A stretch of DNA of 64,000 nucleotides from Hyposmocoma kahamanoa (Eukaryota; Arthropoda; Insecta; Lepidoptera; Cosmopterigidae): NCBI RefSeq assembly GCF_003589595.1, contig NW_020653993.1, positions 4,286,963-4,350,962 of the forward strand. Direction: 5' to 3'. Shown here one piece after another: positions 1 through 9,734 of the stretch. Under the pieces are notes generated by a model, which saw only the letters and a program-made list of their open reading frames with translations, did no database searches and was not told the origin of the DNA. The translations under genes and the position numbers were made by a program. Position 1 is the stretch's first letter, and every line of letters begins with the position of its first letter.

Positions 1-46
1 GGCTTTAGCTGCACCAGGACTTCTAAACTTACCAAAACTGGACGCC

Positions 47-289
47 GATCCATAGCAGTTGTAATGCCACTCAGAGCTTTAAATTGCAAAGACATTACGG
101 GCACTGCCACTGCGCCCATCATTTTGAGAGACATAATTTGACAAGCCCCATGTGCCTATGATTTCCTAGTACCCTACCCTTCAAAATAGGAACGCAGTAA
201 TGCTCGCATACCACTTGGCAGCAGATATTCATAAGATACACGCATAAGTTAGAAAGGCAGTACTTTCCTGGACGAACTCTATCACAAAG
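47..289 (-). repeat. Family A repeat, copy 1
   Basis: Degenerate copy of family A (described at 46272). It keeps 'cagttgtaatgcc', 'gagctttaaat', 'acataatttgacaag' and 'tttcctggacgaactc' in the expected order. The outer 'cgggacgaac' end is missing. Confidence 0.8.
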
Positions 290-345
290 TCAAAGTCAAA
301 GAATCATGTATTCCATAGATAAAATAAATGTAAACTTATATATAT
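286..345 (+). repeat. 'gtcaaagtcaa' lepidopteran repeat, fragment
   Basis: Begins 'caaagtcaaagtcaaag' and continues 'aaaataaatgtaaactta', which matches the first part of the better copy at 888-1050. Only the 5' portion is present. Confidence 0.5.
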
Positions 346-349
346 ATAA

Positions 350-502
350 CGGTTCGATTCTCGGGCCAGTAGAGATATTTGTTTGGTCTACATTTATTTC
401 TCTCGTGAGTAATTTGTGGTAATCAACGCAGTCCATGGCGCCCGTGATACCGAGTTTCCCTAGTAGGGGGCTATGTTGAGTGTGAGCGCGTGTGTTATAC
501 TT
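350..502 (+). mobile_element. SINE B (tRNA-derived), 5'-truncated
   Basis: Starts inside the pol III box B ('ggttcgattctcgg') and runs through the body shared with the full copy at 61951: 'ctacatttatttct', 'gtgagt', 'ccatggcgcccg', 'tttccctagt', 'ggggctatgttgagtgtg'. The box A half is absent. Confidence 0.8.
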
Positions 503-848
503 AAAATATGAATTAAATTAGATACTGGTTATAGGAAATAAAAAAAAATAAAAAAAATAAGCATTGTTTGCGTTAGGTACTTTAGTTTGCCGACTGTACA
601 TAATAACTTGACTTATAAGCTTTCGCACCTCTTAAAACTGTTGCATAGCACCTACGACCTACAGCCTTTCCAGTATAAGGTTTTTTGACTTGTATTTCAG
701 TAAAGCGTTTCAGCTTCCACGTGTCTATTTATAAACACTTTGAAAGTGTTCGAATAAGTAATATAACACGTATAACAAATATTTAAAAATATTATTTTAA
801 ATATTTGTTATACGTATATAATAATTTTGAAATATAGAAATAAGTAAT
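503..848. other. Intergenic, one hairpin
   Basis: AT-rich with poly(A)-like runs near 540. The only structure seen is an inverted repeat at 769-814, reported separately. No gene is recognised. Confidence 0.5.
769..814. repeat. Perfect 18 bp inverted repeat
   Basis: The arm at 769-786 (CGTATAACAAATATTTAA) is the exact reverse complement of 797-814, with a 10-nt loop. It could be a small foldback element or a chance AT-rich palindrome. The 18 bp perfect match makes chance less likely. Confidence 0.8.
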
Positions 849-888
849 TACGACCTCAGTGGAACAACGGTTTGCACTTTGGGTGCTT
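849..888 (+). mobile_element. SINE C head fragment
   Basis: 'gacctcagtgg..caacggtttgcactttgg' matches the tRNA-like head of SINE C (compare the reverse copy ending at 56715). The body is missing. Confidence 0.55.
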
Positions 889-1055
889 GTCAAAGTCAAG
901 TCAAATTGAAATAATTACTTATTTATTCTATACGTAAAATAAATGTACACTTGAAAATGACATTTTTTAAGCTACCTGCTCATTCACTGTTCCGACGTCC
1001 GTCCCTGACAAGAACGAGCAAGAAACTCTTGGGATTGCTCTTTTCAAATAAACTT
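888..1055 (+). repeat. 'gtcaaagtcaa' lepidopteran repeat
   Basis: Order of segments: 'gtcaaagtcaagtcaa', 'aaaataaatgtacactt', then 'aagaacgagcaagaaactc' and 'gattgctctttt'. I recognise this layout as a dispersed repeat common in Lepidoptera. Its class (SINE or LINE 3' end) cannot be decided here. Confidence 0.6.
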
Positions 1056-1309
1056 AAATGCTTAGGAATATACTTTGAATCAAGTTCATGTGAATTCTAA
1101 AGTCATGTTGTTTTTCCTTACTTCGTTTTCAATTTTGTAATATGACTTTTCAATTCAAATATTTTGATGTGGGTTTTAAACCTTAAGAAATAAAAATCTT
1201 AATATAAGCCCGGGAACCTTATTATAAACACGTATACAGTTCCCTGTAAAATTATCGTTTACCTTAGTTAAAAGAAATCGTGGTAGGTACCATAAGTTTG
1301 GACTGGATG
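1056..1309. other. Intergenic, nothing recognised
   Basis: Anonymous AT-rich sequence. A 77-codon frame on the minus strand (1176-1409) overlaps the SINE C fragment and is not considered a gene. Confidence 0.5.
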
Positions 1310-1402
1310 AGAAAATCCCGGGTTCTGAGAAGTACCTCGGAGTGAATTCTGTTACTCTGGTATTTATAGTATACAGAACTTTCTCTAGTTTGAAACTAGG
1401 TA
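1310..1402 (+). mobile_element. SINE C fragment (body)
   Basis: Shares 'gagtgaattctgttactctggt', 'atagtatacag' and 'tctagtttgaaacta' with the SINE C body at 24760-24830, diverged. Confidence 0.6.
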
Positions 1403-1644
1403 ACGCCAAGCAGTAATGTCAGCATTACTATGTTCCGATTTTGGAGGGTAAGGGCGCTGGTGACATTACAGGCACATGGGACTTGTCAACTTATGTCTCA
1501 GGGTGACAGGCTCAGTGGCTGTACCTCTCAGATCTCTGCGATTTAAAGCCCTGATAGGCACTGCAACTGCTATGGATAGACGTGTAGCTTACCATCAGGT
1601 GCACGACTTGTTCATCCCGTCACTTAATATTATTTAAAAAAAGG
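1402..1644 (+). repeat. Family A repeat, copy 2
   Basis: Starts at 'gccaagcagtaatg' and runs to 'gttcatcccgtcactta' plus an A-rich tail. The outer ~70 bp of the 'agtagcagtag' end is missing. It abuts the SINE C fragment exactly at 1402. Confidence 0.9.
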
Positions 1645-2454
1645 TAATTGGTGAGGTCTCTTTAAGTTTTTTATACATTTTTGAGCCCATATAGTTTTGA
1701 ACAAATATCTGATAAACCATGACCCTAGTGTTGACCGTGCAGACTGAACTTCATTGATTTAATTAGTAAACACACAAAATAGGATCAAACTTCGTTTAAG
1801 ACACACACCCACATGAATTATCTGATCTCAAATTAAGAAATTTCTTCTTCATTTTGCTTATATGCGGTAACCTGTTTATGATTTAGTCAGGGTCAAGTTT
1901 GTAAAAATTACTAATAAATACGTATAAATTGTAACCTATTAATTGTACGAAACCCGAGCGGCGGCAGATTGCTAAGGGAAAAAGCAATCCCAGTTTGCCT
2001 GTCTCTGAAGTTGCAAAATCACAGAGGTAGAAGAACCGGTGCTACGACGACGGCTTCACAAAGATGGAGATGAGGAAGAGCAAGTCCACCAGCCATAATC
2101 TGTGTAGCACAGCACTGGCAGGACCGAATTTTCTGTTGCGTCGACGATGCTGTTGTACCTCTCGTGGCTGCATTTCTCCACGAAGTCTGTTGAGATAGTG
2201 GAGTACATCAATCTGAAAGCCAAATTCACCAATGTAAATTTTAATTTGTTTGTGGTGAGAGTGTGAACCGAACAACTGTCGACCTTAAGGAGGAGTTCTG
2301 GTCGTGATTCCGAGACAGGTTACCTGACACCAGATTGCGCCACGCCGGTAATTGCACTTCGTGTAGATTAATTGTTCGTTTTAATATTACATGTATATGT
2401 TAATCGTTAAGGTGTATATTATGTATTTACAGTGCATAGTATATATTTGTAGTA
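1645..2454. other. Intergenic, nothing recognised
   Basis: Anonymous sequence with a slightly GC-richer patch at 1950-2340. The minus-strand 77-codon frame at 2042-2275 has no motif I recognise. Confidence 0.5.
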
Positions 2455-2537
2455 TATATTAACATATGTTAGTCCTTAAGGAATGTACTATATGACTCAT
2501 ATAGTACATACCTTAAGGACTAACATATGTTAATATA
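2455..2537. repeat. 83 bp near-perfect hairpin
   Basis: Arms 2455-2495 and 2497-2537 are reverse complements over 41 bp with one mismatch, around a single central C at 2496. The arm contains TTAACATATGTTAGTCC and CTTAAGG. This length and tightness suggest a foldback or MITE relic rather than chance. Confidence 0.9.
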
Positions 2538-2558
2538 CTTCTTATACTACTACATATA

Positions 2559-2608
2559 ATATGAGTCATGTTGCCTGATTTAAAAATGGCAGGCAACATG
2601 ACGCATAT
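2559..2608. repeat. Second hairpin, 19 bp arms
   Basis: 2559-2577 pairs with 2590-2608 with one mismatch (core GTCATGTTGCCTG). The loop is 12 nt. It lies 22 bp from the 83 bp hairpin. Confidence 0.85.
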
Positions 2609-2649
2609 GATATTTATTTATAAATATTTATTTTTACTAGAGATTTTTC

Positions 2650-2700
2650 TGTTTTGAGCACCAGAGCAACGGAATTCACTCTGTAGAATTCAGTTCCTAA
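2650..2700 (-). mobile_element. SINE C fragment
   Basis: 'gagcaccagagcaac' and 'gaattcactctg' are the reverse of the SINE C body motif 'agtgaattacgttgctctgg'. Confidence 0.55.
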
Positions 2701-2765
2701 ATAGATCTATTTATTTATTCTTTCTTGCATTCCACAAACCATTGTACAAAGTAGATGTATTTCTA

Positions 2766-2957
2766 CCGCCAAGCTGTAATGCGAGCATTACTGCGTTCCG
2801 CTTTTGAAGGGTGAAGTGCTGGTAAAATTACAGGCACATGGGACTGTTATGTCTCAAAGTGATTGCTCAGTGTCGGTGCCCCTCAGATCTTTGTGACTGC
2901 TATGAACAGGCGTGTTGCTTACCACCAGGCGCATGACTTGTTCGTCTCGTCACATGT
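2766..2957 (+). repeat. Family A repeat, copy 3
   Basis: Runs from 'gccaagctgtaatgcgagc' to 'gacttgttcgtctcgtcac', with an internal deletion around the 'gatttaaagctctgag' part. Confidence 0.9.
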
Positions 2958-3110
2958 TATCATACAACCAGGGAACAGAGTAAGTGTGGTTGGTTTTCAA
3001 CTGTTTCTTTGTGTTAGACGTCTTCGATTCATTAATATTAATAAATAGAATTAAGAAAAAATAAAAAGCACCATTTATTACAAATGTCATAATATTATAT
3101 ATAAATAATT

Positions 3111-3111
<1 letters not shown>

Positions 3112-3157
<46 letters not shown>
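3112..3157. repeat. (AT)n microsatellite
   Basis: Uninterrupted TA dinucleotides, immediately left of the TA-flanked element at 3163. Confidence 0.98.
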
Positions 3158-3159
<2 letters not shown>

Positions 3160-3162
3160 ATA

Positions 3163-3524
3163 GAATAATAACGCATAGAATGATAGTTTCATATCAAACG
3201 AACTGTCACAAGTGAGGCAAAAATCAAATTCATGGAGGCTAGTTTTAGTAGTAGGTTAATTTTCGGTCTTAGTGAATATTTATATAAAAATACAAGTTGA
3301 AACGCGTTACTTCCTTGTGGAATGTGATGTTAGTATCTATTGTATGTTTGTCTGACGTATTTTTACACTCATTTACCGCACATTTCGTCATTTTTAGCTA
3401 AAATTCTGGAGCTGTTCGCGGTGCAAGTTGACCTTGAGCACTGACGGCCCGCCCGCTCGTGTAGGACGCGCTTCAATTTGCCTCACTTAGCGTGTGCGGA
3501 CTAGGTTTCTATGCGTTATTATTC
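3163..3524. mobile_element. Tc1/mariner-type MITE with TA duplication
   Basis: Perfect terminal inverted repeats: GAATAATAACGCATAGAA at 3163-3180 and its reverse complement at 3507-3524. Each is flanked by TA (3161-3162 and 3525-3526). Just inside the TIRs both ends also share 'aagtgaggcaaa'. No transposase frame is present, so it is non-autonomous. TA flanks point to Tc1/mariner, but the flanking AT microsatellite weakens that argument. Confidence 0.75.
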
Positions 3525-3526
3525 TA

Positions 3527-3740
3527 AGTATATGAATATCAAAATAAATTACATTGAAATTGAAATTAATACCTACAGTTACGATCAAAATAATATAATC
3601 AGAATTAAAAAGTCAATAAAAAGTTATAAAAATTTTAATTACAATTACATAGTACACTACTACATAGTTTATTAATGTCTAAATCGATTGCCTCCATAAC
3701 CGACCCCACAGCGACAGCATAAAATTTTTTTTCCCTGCCG
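3527..3740. other. Intergenic, nothing recognised
   Basis: AT-rich, without repeat or gene signal. Confidence 0.5.
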
Positions 3741-3944
3741 CATGTCAAACGAGCTGCGGGCAAAGACTACACGGATTGGATTCCACCAAATGCAAGACGA
3801 AAACGTGGAAGACCCAGAAGGAGATGGCGTGACGAGTTGGACGCATATATGAAATCTTGGCCTGTAGCGGCGTTAAATCGTGATGAGTGGAGAAAAGGAA
3901 GGAAGGCCTCTGCTCTGCAATGGGACAATAATGGCTTAAATTAA
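3741..3944 (+). pseudogene. RTE-type LINE, C-terminal tail of reverse transcriptase polyprotein
   Basis: An open frame ends at TAA 3942-3944 and encodes ~67 residues. It contains the basic stretch RRKRGRPRRRWRDELD and then 'NRDEWRKGRKASALQWDNN'. This 'KRGRP..RW.D(E/D)(L/I)' block followed by '..R..WR....A..QQW' is the hallmark C-terminus of endonuclease/reverse-transcriptase proteins of RTE-type non-LTR retrotransposons in insects. Everything upstream (endonuclease, RT palm) is missing, so this is a 5'-truncated relic, although the surviving frame has no stop. An A-rich stretch follows at 3945-3965 and could be the remains of the 3' tail. Confidence 0.8.
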
Positions 3945-3965
3945 AATTTAAAAAAAAAATTTAAT

Positions 3966-4314
3966 TTTTTTATTTTTTATCATTTGATCCTTCCATGTTC
4001 TTTAAATGCAGTGGACAACAAAAAATGACCAACTGCATTACCGTAATAACATCTGTGATCTGACACATAATATTTAGTCTATTTTAACGCAAATAGACAA
4101 TACCTTCCAAAGACACTATGGGTTGAAATAGAGTGGAATAGCAATCGTTGCAGTAATAGAATATCCTGTGTTAGAAGTGCGTCGGGAGCGGCGATGCAAT
4201 TTCCGACGTTGGCCGCACCGCTCCGAGTCAATATCGAGGGGGCTGGGTGAATAACTACTCCATTATTGGGGTAGCGATAGCCTAGGTATCACAAGGTAAA
4301 TTCATGTCCTTTTC
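3966..4314. other. Intergenic, nothing recognised
   Basis: Includes a GC-richer patch at 4175-4240 with short inverted 'gcggcg/cgccgc'-like pieces. No gene. Confidence 0.45.
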
Positions 4315-4315
4315 T

Positions 4316-4556
4316 TTTTTACGTATCAAGGTGAGGTATATCAATGCGTGCCTACATTTGAGGAGGTGAGGTGTAGGGGACCGCTGCTCTCGTCTGGCGA
4401 CCCGAAAAATTAATACATATGAAATAAGAGCAGGCGGAGACAATTTGACACAGATCTGTTGTTGACAAGCACCAGATGGCGACTGACAGGGCAGCGTGTT
4501 GTCAAGCAATTTTCAAATGCTGGAATAAATGTAAATTTAATAACTATAGGGCTTCA
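4316..4556 (+). repeat. Dispersed repeat F, copy 1
   Basis: Matches 12566-12805 on the other strand across 'ggtgaggt', 'cgtctggcgacccg', 'gacacagatc', 'gcagcgtgttg' and 'aaatttaataactatagg'. The class is unknown. The minus-strand frame at 4282-4509 is not conserved between copies. Confidence 0.75.
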
Positions 4557-4771
4557 ATTGAAAACCATAGTTTTGTAGATTCTCTGTAGTATTTAAAGAG
4601 AAATATTTCCATATGAAAATTATCTGCAAAGTTAGATATTTTGTTCCCAAATAATTCGTTTTAGATTTTTATTTTAGCTTATTTAAGGATTTTATATGAT
4701 CGAGTAAAGTACATTCTGTCGTGTAATAAATTATTCTTTAGACAATATCTTTAGGTGTATCGTAGTATATA

Positions 4772-5030
4772 TTTTTTTATAATATGAAGTGACGGGACGA
4801 ACAAGTCGTGCGCCTGATGGTAACCTACACGCCTCTCTATAACAGTTGCAGTGCCACTCAGCTTTAAATCGCAAAGATCTAAGGGGCACTGCTACTGCGT
4901 CCGTCAATCTGAGACATAAGTTAACAAGTCCCATGTGCCTGTAATTTCACCAGCACTGCTTGGCGGCAGAAATAGGTAAGGTGGCAGTACTTTCCTGGAC
5001 GAACTCTTTCTCAAGGAGCTCCACTGCTAC
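4772..5030 (-). repeat. Family A repeat, copy 4
   Basis: Both outer ends are present ('gtgacgggacgaacaagtcg' and 'ggagctccactgctac'). An internal deletion removes the 'cccttcaaaaccgg..gctgacatta' portion. Confidence 0.95.
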
Positions 5031-6135
5031 AAAAAGACCGTTATTTAATAGTAAATACCAAAACAATTTGATCCAGCAAAACAATTTTTCCCGTTTCTCC
5101 TCCGGTGACACGCCTTAATAGGCTTTTCCGAAACCTCCTTCATAGTATAAATAAGAGCAAGTAGGGCAACTCCCGCCGCCTGTTCGATGCGTAAATGACT
5201 ACACTTCGCTCGTAGTCTGGGGCTGTTACGTTATTATTTTAGTTGTTCCTACAGGTTGTAAACATAATTTGAAACAAATTGAGGTGTTCATCACCGTATT
5301 CTCGAGCTATATTGAAATAACCTTTGTTAAATCCAGTAGGTTTTAACCAAGGTTAAAATTTGTAGGTTGATATTTTTATACCGACATTACGGATTTTGAT
5401 AATGGAGTATGATTGTGAAATGCTGAACAATTCTGAATTGAGGCAATTTTGTTCAAACCACCACAAACACAGCAATAAGCCCGTGTACTATTTGATGTCG
5501 TTTTGATGTTTCAAGCAACCGCCGTTTCAATTCTATAATCAATGGCGCGTGACTACCACCGCTATGCAACCGCGAGACTATACTAATGTGCGTCCGTAAC
5601 AGCGCGAGGCGGGCGTGCACACATATACACCGCGCTGTTTCGTTTGTATGGAGTTATCATACTTAAATTATTACACTATCCTTACAATTTTGACAGCAAG
5701 TTCAGTTCTATTAGCACAGTACTATGTCGTCGTCATTACGTTATCTGGAGCGTTCATAAGCTTCTCTCAGGCACCTGAGCACCGGGCGAGATAGTTTGGC
5801 CCACTAACCGTTTAATTTAATTGGAGGGGAAATACCCCCTTTATTTCATATAGGGAAATTACATCTAGTGATACAGCATATCGCACCTTTGGTGTAAAAA
5901 GGCAATATCTGCAAAATGACAATTTCCACTAGAGAGGTTTAGAGATTCTTTGAACGAAATTCGTCGATACCTTTTTTATACTTCAATAGGAGAGTTATTC
6001 AATTTTTTTTACGTCGTATTATTTTCATGTGAAAATGAGCACTTTTTTGACGCATGATCACAAGTGGCTATCTTATTTATACCAAAAGGGTGCGTTATAA
6101 TTCCAAACGTGTATATTATTCATAAAAACATTAAA
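5031..6135. other. Intergenic, nothing recognised
   Basis: About 1.1 kb. It holds a GC-rich, CpG-rich patch at 5545-5640 ('gcgcgaggcgggcg', 'ccgcgctgtttcg') that could be promoter-like. No adjoining coding exon is visible. Confidence 0.4.
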
Positions 6136-6206
6136 TTTATTCCCACTAGTTCAATATAAGGAACTTTTGAGTTACAACTGTTCCACGTGGAACTACTGGG
6201 AATAAA
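6136..6206. repeat. Imperfect inverted repeat
   Basis: 6136-6152 (TTTATTCCCACTAGTTC) pairs with 6190-6206 with one mismatch. The loop is 37 nt. Confidence 0.7.
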
Positions 6207-6465
6207 CGCATTATACAAGTATAATACGTCATCGAAACGTTTCCAGCTTACACCACGGTAGAGTACATTCGAACAATGTAACTAAGGTAGCGTTAATATA
6301 ATGTTATAATATTTTAGGCAGTCTGTATAAATAGAGGGAGTATTGAATTTATGTGTGTGGAACAAGTACTAGAATATTTCCATTTATTTAATTTCATTCA
6401 TTTGTTTTGTTCATGGCTGGAGTGAATGGGCATTTGCTAGACAAATTTCTAACATCGTTAAATTG
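6207..6465. other. Intergenic, nothing recognised
   Basis: No repeat or gene signal seen. Confidence 0.45.
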
Positions 6466-6545
6466 GATTTTTTTTATGGTATCAAGTGACGATGACGGAA
6501 CGAACAATTCGTGCGCCTACTATTAATCAACATGCTTATCCATCC
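6466..6545 (-). repeat. Family A repeat, end fragment
   Basis: 'tttttttatggtatcaagtgac' then 'cggaacgaacaattcgtgcgcc' and 'catgcttatccat'. Only the outer end survives. Confidence 0.7.
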
Positions 6546-6718
6546 ATGTTCATTAGAAGTATTTTATAAAGACCGAAACAAGTGATAATCTGAAGGAGTT
6601 ATATCGGGAAAATACGACGGATGAGGTATGCCAAGGCGTTGTAAAAAAATGTGTTGTTTGACATTATCCTGGAGCCCAAAAGCGCTAAATATCAATGGAA
6701 AAACTAAAGCTAAACCAA

Positions 6719-6917
6719 ATATAAAACGCTGTCAATGTGATACGTTGCGTACATTTGCAATCGCGCTAATATTATAACGTTTTAACTAAATATGTATCGT
6801 TGAGGGAACGTATCTATATTTAACAGGCCAACGTTTCAACTTTTATGTCACAGGAAAATCTAGATATAAAACGCTGTCAACGTGCCACGTTGTGTAACAT
6901 TTGCTGTCGCGCTACTG
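6719..6917 (+). repeat. Pair of ~53 bp direct repeats
   Basis: 6719-6771 and 6864-6917 both read 'atataaaacgctgtcaa.gtg' then 'acgttg.gta' and 'tcgcgcta'. They are separated by ~92 bp. Spacing and divergence suggest an old local duplication or element ends in direct orientation. Confidence 0.75.
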
Positions 6918-7029
6918 ATGAAACACGACACCTTCACGATTCTCCAGTTTTGAGCGTTGTACGAGAATTAGAAACTTAAAACTTTTCCGTCTATTCTTAA
7001 AATACACGCTAAAATGTTATTTTTAATTT

Positions 7030-7165
7030 TTTTTTATAATATCTAGTGACGGGACGAACAAGTCGTGCGCCCGTTGCAGTTCTGCTCAGAGCTTTAAATC
7101 GCAAAGATCTAAGGGACATTGCTACTACGCCCGTCAACCTGAGACATAAGTTGACATGTCTCAGG
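7030..7165 (-). repeat. Family A repeat, copy 5 (truncated)
   Basis: Outer end 'gtgacgggacgaacaagtcg' through 'cctgagacataagttgacat'. The 'ggtaagcgacacgcc' block is deleted and the rest is missing. Confidence 0.9.
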
Positions 7166-7182
7166 CGGTTACTTATCAATAG

Positions 7183-7393
7183 TCCGAAATGACATTTTCC
7201 AGAAATAACGTTTGGTTGAAATTTCATAACTTCGAAAGTAATTTTGAGAGAAAAATGTTTTTTCTTTTAAACCTAACTTAACCGAACCTAATCGTGTTTT
7301 TGCGATTAACATTCAACGTATCCTGAAAGAACAACTGTTTCGTTATAATTCGGTTTTCGGTGTAATTAAAATTCGAACAAACGTTATTTCGGA
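7183..7393. repeat. Foldback element with 'gtccgaaat' ends
   Basis: Left end 'gtccgaaatgac' and 'gaaataacgtttggttgaaattt'. The right end, reversed, reads 'gtccgaaataacgtttg' and 'ttcgaattt'. Terminal sequences are therefore inverted around a ~140 bp centre that includes 'aacctaacttaaccgaacc'. There is no clear target duplication. Confidence 0.55.
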
Positions 7394-7411
7394 CAAAACA
7401 TTTTCGACTTT

Positions 7412-8218
7412 GTGATGGTTACACATGGATGTGCATAGTTAGTCATGCATTATGTGTTACATATTGTGTGTAACTAGTCATTTTATGCAACGTCTGTGAA
7501 TTATTCTAATACCTAATCGCATTAAATACGCCACTTTGTACTGTGTGCAATAAAGTTTAAATAAAAATTAAATATATTTCTTTTCCATGACTTCGAAAGA
7601 ATAACTATGTATAATAAAAGTTTTTTAAAATTATGTGTAGAATTACACCTTAAAAATCTTGCACACCTTTATGTGTCCACCTGTATAAAACAATCAATTC
7701 GTACATACTTTTGCAAGGCTATAAAGCGTAATAAAACAATGCGGGTACTTATAAAAATGTCACCGTACAGGATGACAACGTAGCACGTCGCACGCGAGGC
7801 GGAAGGGGATAATTTCCCAAATTGCCCCCTCCTTACAATCGGCTGCCATCTGGCTCGACGCGGATTTCTTTGTGCCTTTTATTTCCTTGTTTTATTCCTC
7901 TATTTCTTTTTACTAGATTGCCTGCGACTTCGTTCTGAGTATTCCTCGATCAATTGCAATAAAACTTACTTTATAATATACCTTTGGTTTCAAATAGGTG
8001 AATTTTCTAAGTACAATAATAATATTCTGGGGTATTATTGTAAAAAAATTAGTAACTGTAAAAAAGTACACAGTAATGTCACAAATATGAGACACTGAAT
8101 AGTATTTTTAAATTTTTTTGTATTTTTTTCGTAATATAACTTATAAAATAATTAGTGGATATTTTTTAGACCTGCAAAAGACAAAAATATATTTTTTAAA
8201 TAATGCCGATAACTGGAT
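7412..8218. other. Intergenic, nothing recognised
   Basis: Anonymous AT-rich sequence with a GC-richer patch at 7775-7870. The short frame at 7913-8095 is not convincing. Confidence 0.45.
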
Positions 8219-8257
8219 ACTTACCGTTTGGAACATACATTGTTTCAAACGGTAAGT
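8219..8257. repeat. 16 bp hairpin
   Basis: 8219-8234 (ACTTACCGTTTGGAAC) pairs with 8242-8257 with one mismatch. The loop is 7 nt. It sits just before a family A copy. Confidence 0.8.
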
Positions 8258-8272
8258 AGTGACGGTTCAAGG

Positions 8273-9117
8273 TTCAAGTGACGGAACAAACAAGTCGTGT
8301 GCCTGTGTGGTAAGCGATACGCCTATCCATAGTAAGTGCGGCGCAAGCTCAGAGCTTTAACTTTCCAGCGACCTTATTTTAGTCATTTAACAAAAACTAT
8401 AAACAATAGACCGTTGTGCAACCTTAATATCCTCGAGGGGGTGAGGTACTTCCCCTTAGTAACCCTGTGATATTCGTCGCAAGCGCACATGTGTCTTTAT
8501 TTGTGTTTGCAGTCTCAAATTCCGCGCGCGACTGATCGTGTTCCAAAAAAAATATACGATAATTTAATATGATTATTATGATAATTTTGATTGACCTCGA
8601 TAATAATTTATTATAGTGTGTCTATTAACGATTAAGGTAGAAAATTTCGTCTTGTTTTGTTATTTTGTTGATTTTTACCGCTGTTTTTGGTCATATGACA
8701 AAAATTTTGTATTTTTGTAGAACTAATAAGTACAAATTAATTAATTATTATTTTTTTTCTTTATATAGATAAAATACTTCTTTTATCAAGTGCTACACAA
8801 AGTCGTCATGAAAATATTCATTTTGTCTTTTCAAACTGAACGCGTAAAGTTGCGGTCTCACTGACCGCACGCGACAGCTTTTGTTCGGCGCAAGAGTGCG
8901 ACTACCGGAAAGTTAAATCGCAAAGATCTTAGAGGCCCTGCCACTGTACCTGTAATCTTGAGACATAAGTTGACAAGTCCCATGTGCTTGTAATTTCACC
9001 AGCACCCTTCTTCTAAACCAGAACGCATTGATGCTCATATTACTGCTTGGCGATAGAAATAGGTAAGGTGGTATACTTCACTGGACGAACTCTTTCAGAA
9101 GGAGCTCTACTGCTGCT
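8273..9117 (-). repeat. Family A repeat, copy 6, split by an insertion
   Basis: The first part, 8273-8360, ends in 'gagctttaa'. The second part, 8913-9117, resumes 'ttaaatcgcaaagatc' and runs to the outer end 'ggagctctactgctgctg'. Joining the halves at the single TTAA restores the family consensus, so the 552 bp between is an insertion. Confidence 0.92.
8361..8912. mobile_element. TTAA-duplicating MITE (piggyBac-like), 552 bp
   Basis: Inserted in family A copy 6. The TTAA at 8357-8360 is repeated at 8913-8916, where the family consensus has one. Termini are inverted: CTTTCCAGCGAC at the left, and CTTTCCGGTAGT read inward from the right. TTAA-specific target duplication is the signature of the piggyBac superfamily. 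The first bases differ from the usual CCC, so the family is unassigned. No transposase frame exists, so it is non-autonomous. Near the right end is a short hairpin 'tgcggtctcactgaccgca'. Confidence 0.85.
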
Positions 9118-9242
9118 GAAATATATGATAGTTCGTGAGGTTATATTTTGGGCAAAGTTATATGAAAGAAAAAACGGATCTTATAAATAACTTTTCTATT
9201 TAAGCATAAAAAAGTAATCAACTTAATTTTTTTTTTAAGAAA

Positions 9243-9734
9243 TTAATTAATTTTTGTAACACAATAACTGGCAATATTGCTGAAAACGGTTCCGAAGTTC
9301 ACCGCTAGATGGCATTGGCGTAGAAAGCGCAATTCCTGAATCGCGGTGTTAAGATTTTCCCTAAAGTAATGACCTGCCACCAGTATTTTGTATGAAATTG
9401 ATCGATTTAACGATTGCGCATCTACGGTTATCTTCATTAAGCGGAAGCATCTTGTACTCGCGCCCTTTCTCATTTTTCTCGTCTTTCGGGACAGGTTACA
9501 GGAACTCCTGTGAGTGTCTTTTTGTAACATTCGCATCCACCGGGACTTGTCGCGGACTCTCCGCAGCACTTGCATCCAACGGGACCAACCTCTTTTATTG
9601 GACACCATTGTATTATAAGCCAGATTGTAAGCTGTTGTACAATAAACCACATCTTCACCCTGTTTCGTCGTTTGTTTCCGGGACGTAGTAAGGGGGCACC
9701 AGCTAGCCGAGCGAATCTCTACCACCCTGTACAC
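9243..9734 (-). CDS. Unrecognised open frames, Cys-rich alternative frame
   Basis: I do not recognise this. A 163-codon frame runs 9734-9243 on the minus strand. An overlapping minus-strand frame (9658-9470) carries a Cys cluster CKCC...CECYKK followed by TCPERREK, and a 98-codon frame lies on the plus strand. The region is GC-richer than its surroundings, especially 9480-9740. Three overlapping frames in a GC-rich patch can arise by base composition alone. It may be a transposon leader, a host exon, or non-coding. No start context, splice sites or poly(A) signal decide between these. Confidence 0.15.
   Translation of the reverse strand: MYRVVEIRSASWCPLTTSRKQTTKQGEDVVYCTTAYNLAYNTMVSNKRGWSRWMQVLRRVRDKSRWMRMLQKDTHRSSCNLSRKTRKMRKGASTRCFRLMKITVDAQSLNRSISYKILVAGHYFRENLNTAIQELRFLRQCHLAVNFGTVFSNIASYCVTKIN

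Noticed and set aside
3112..3157. Terminal inverted repeats of a larger element formed by the AT run
   Set aside because: Any AT run is self-complementary. The true inverted repeats begin at 3163.
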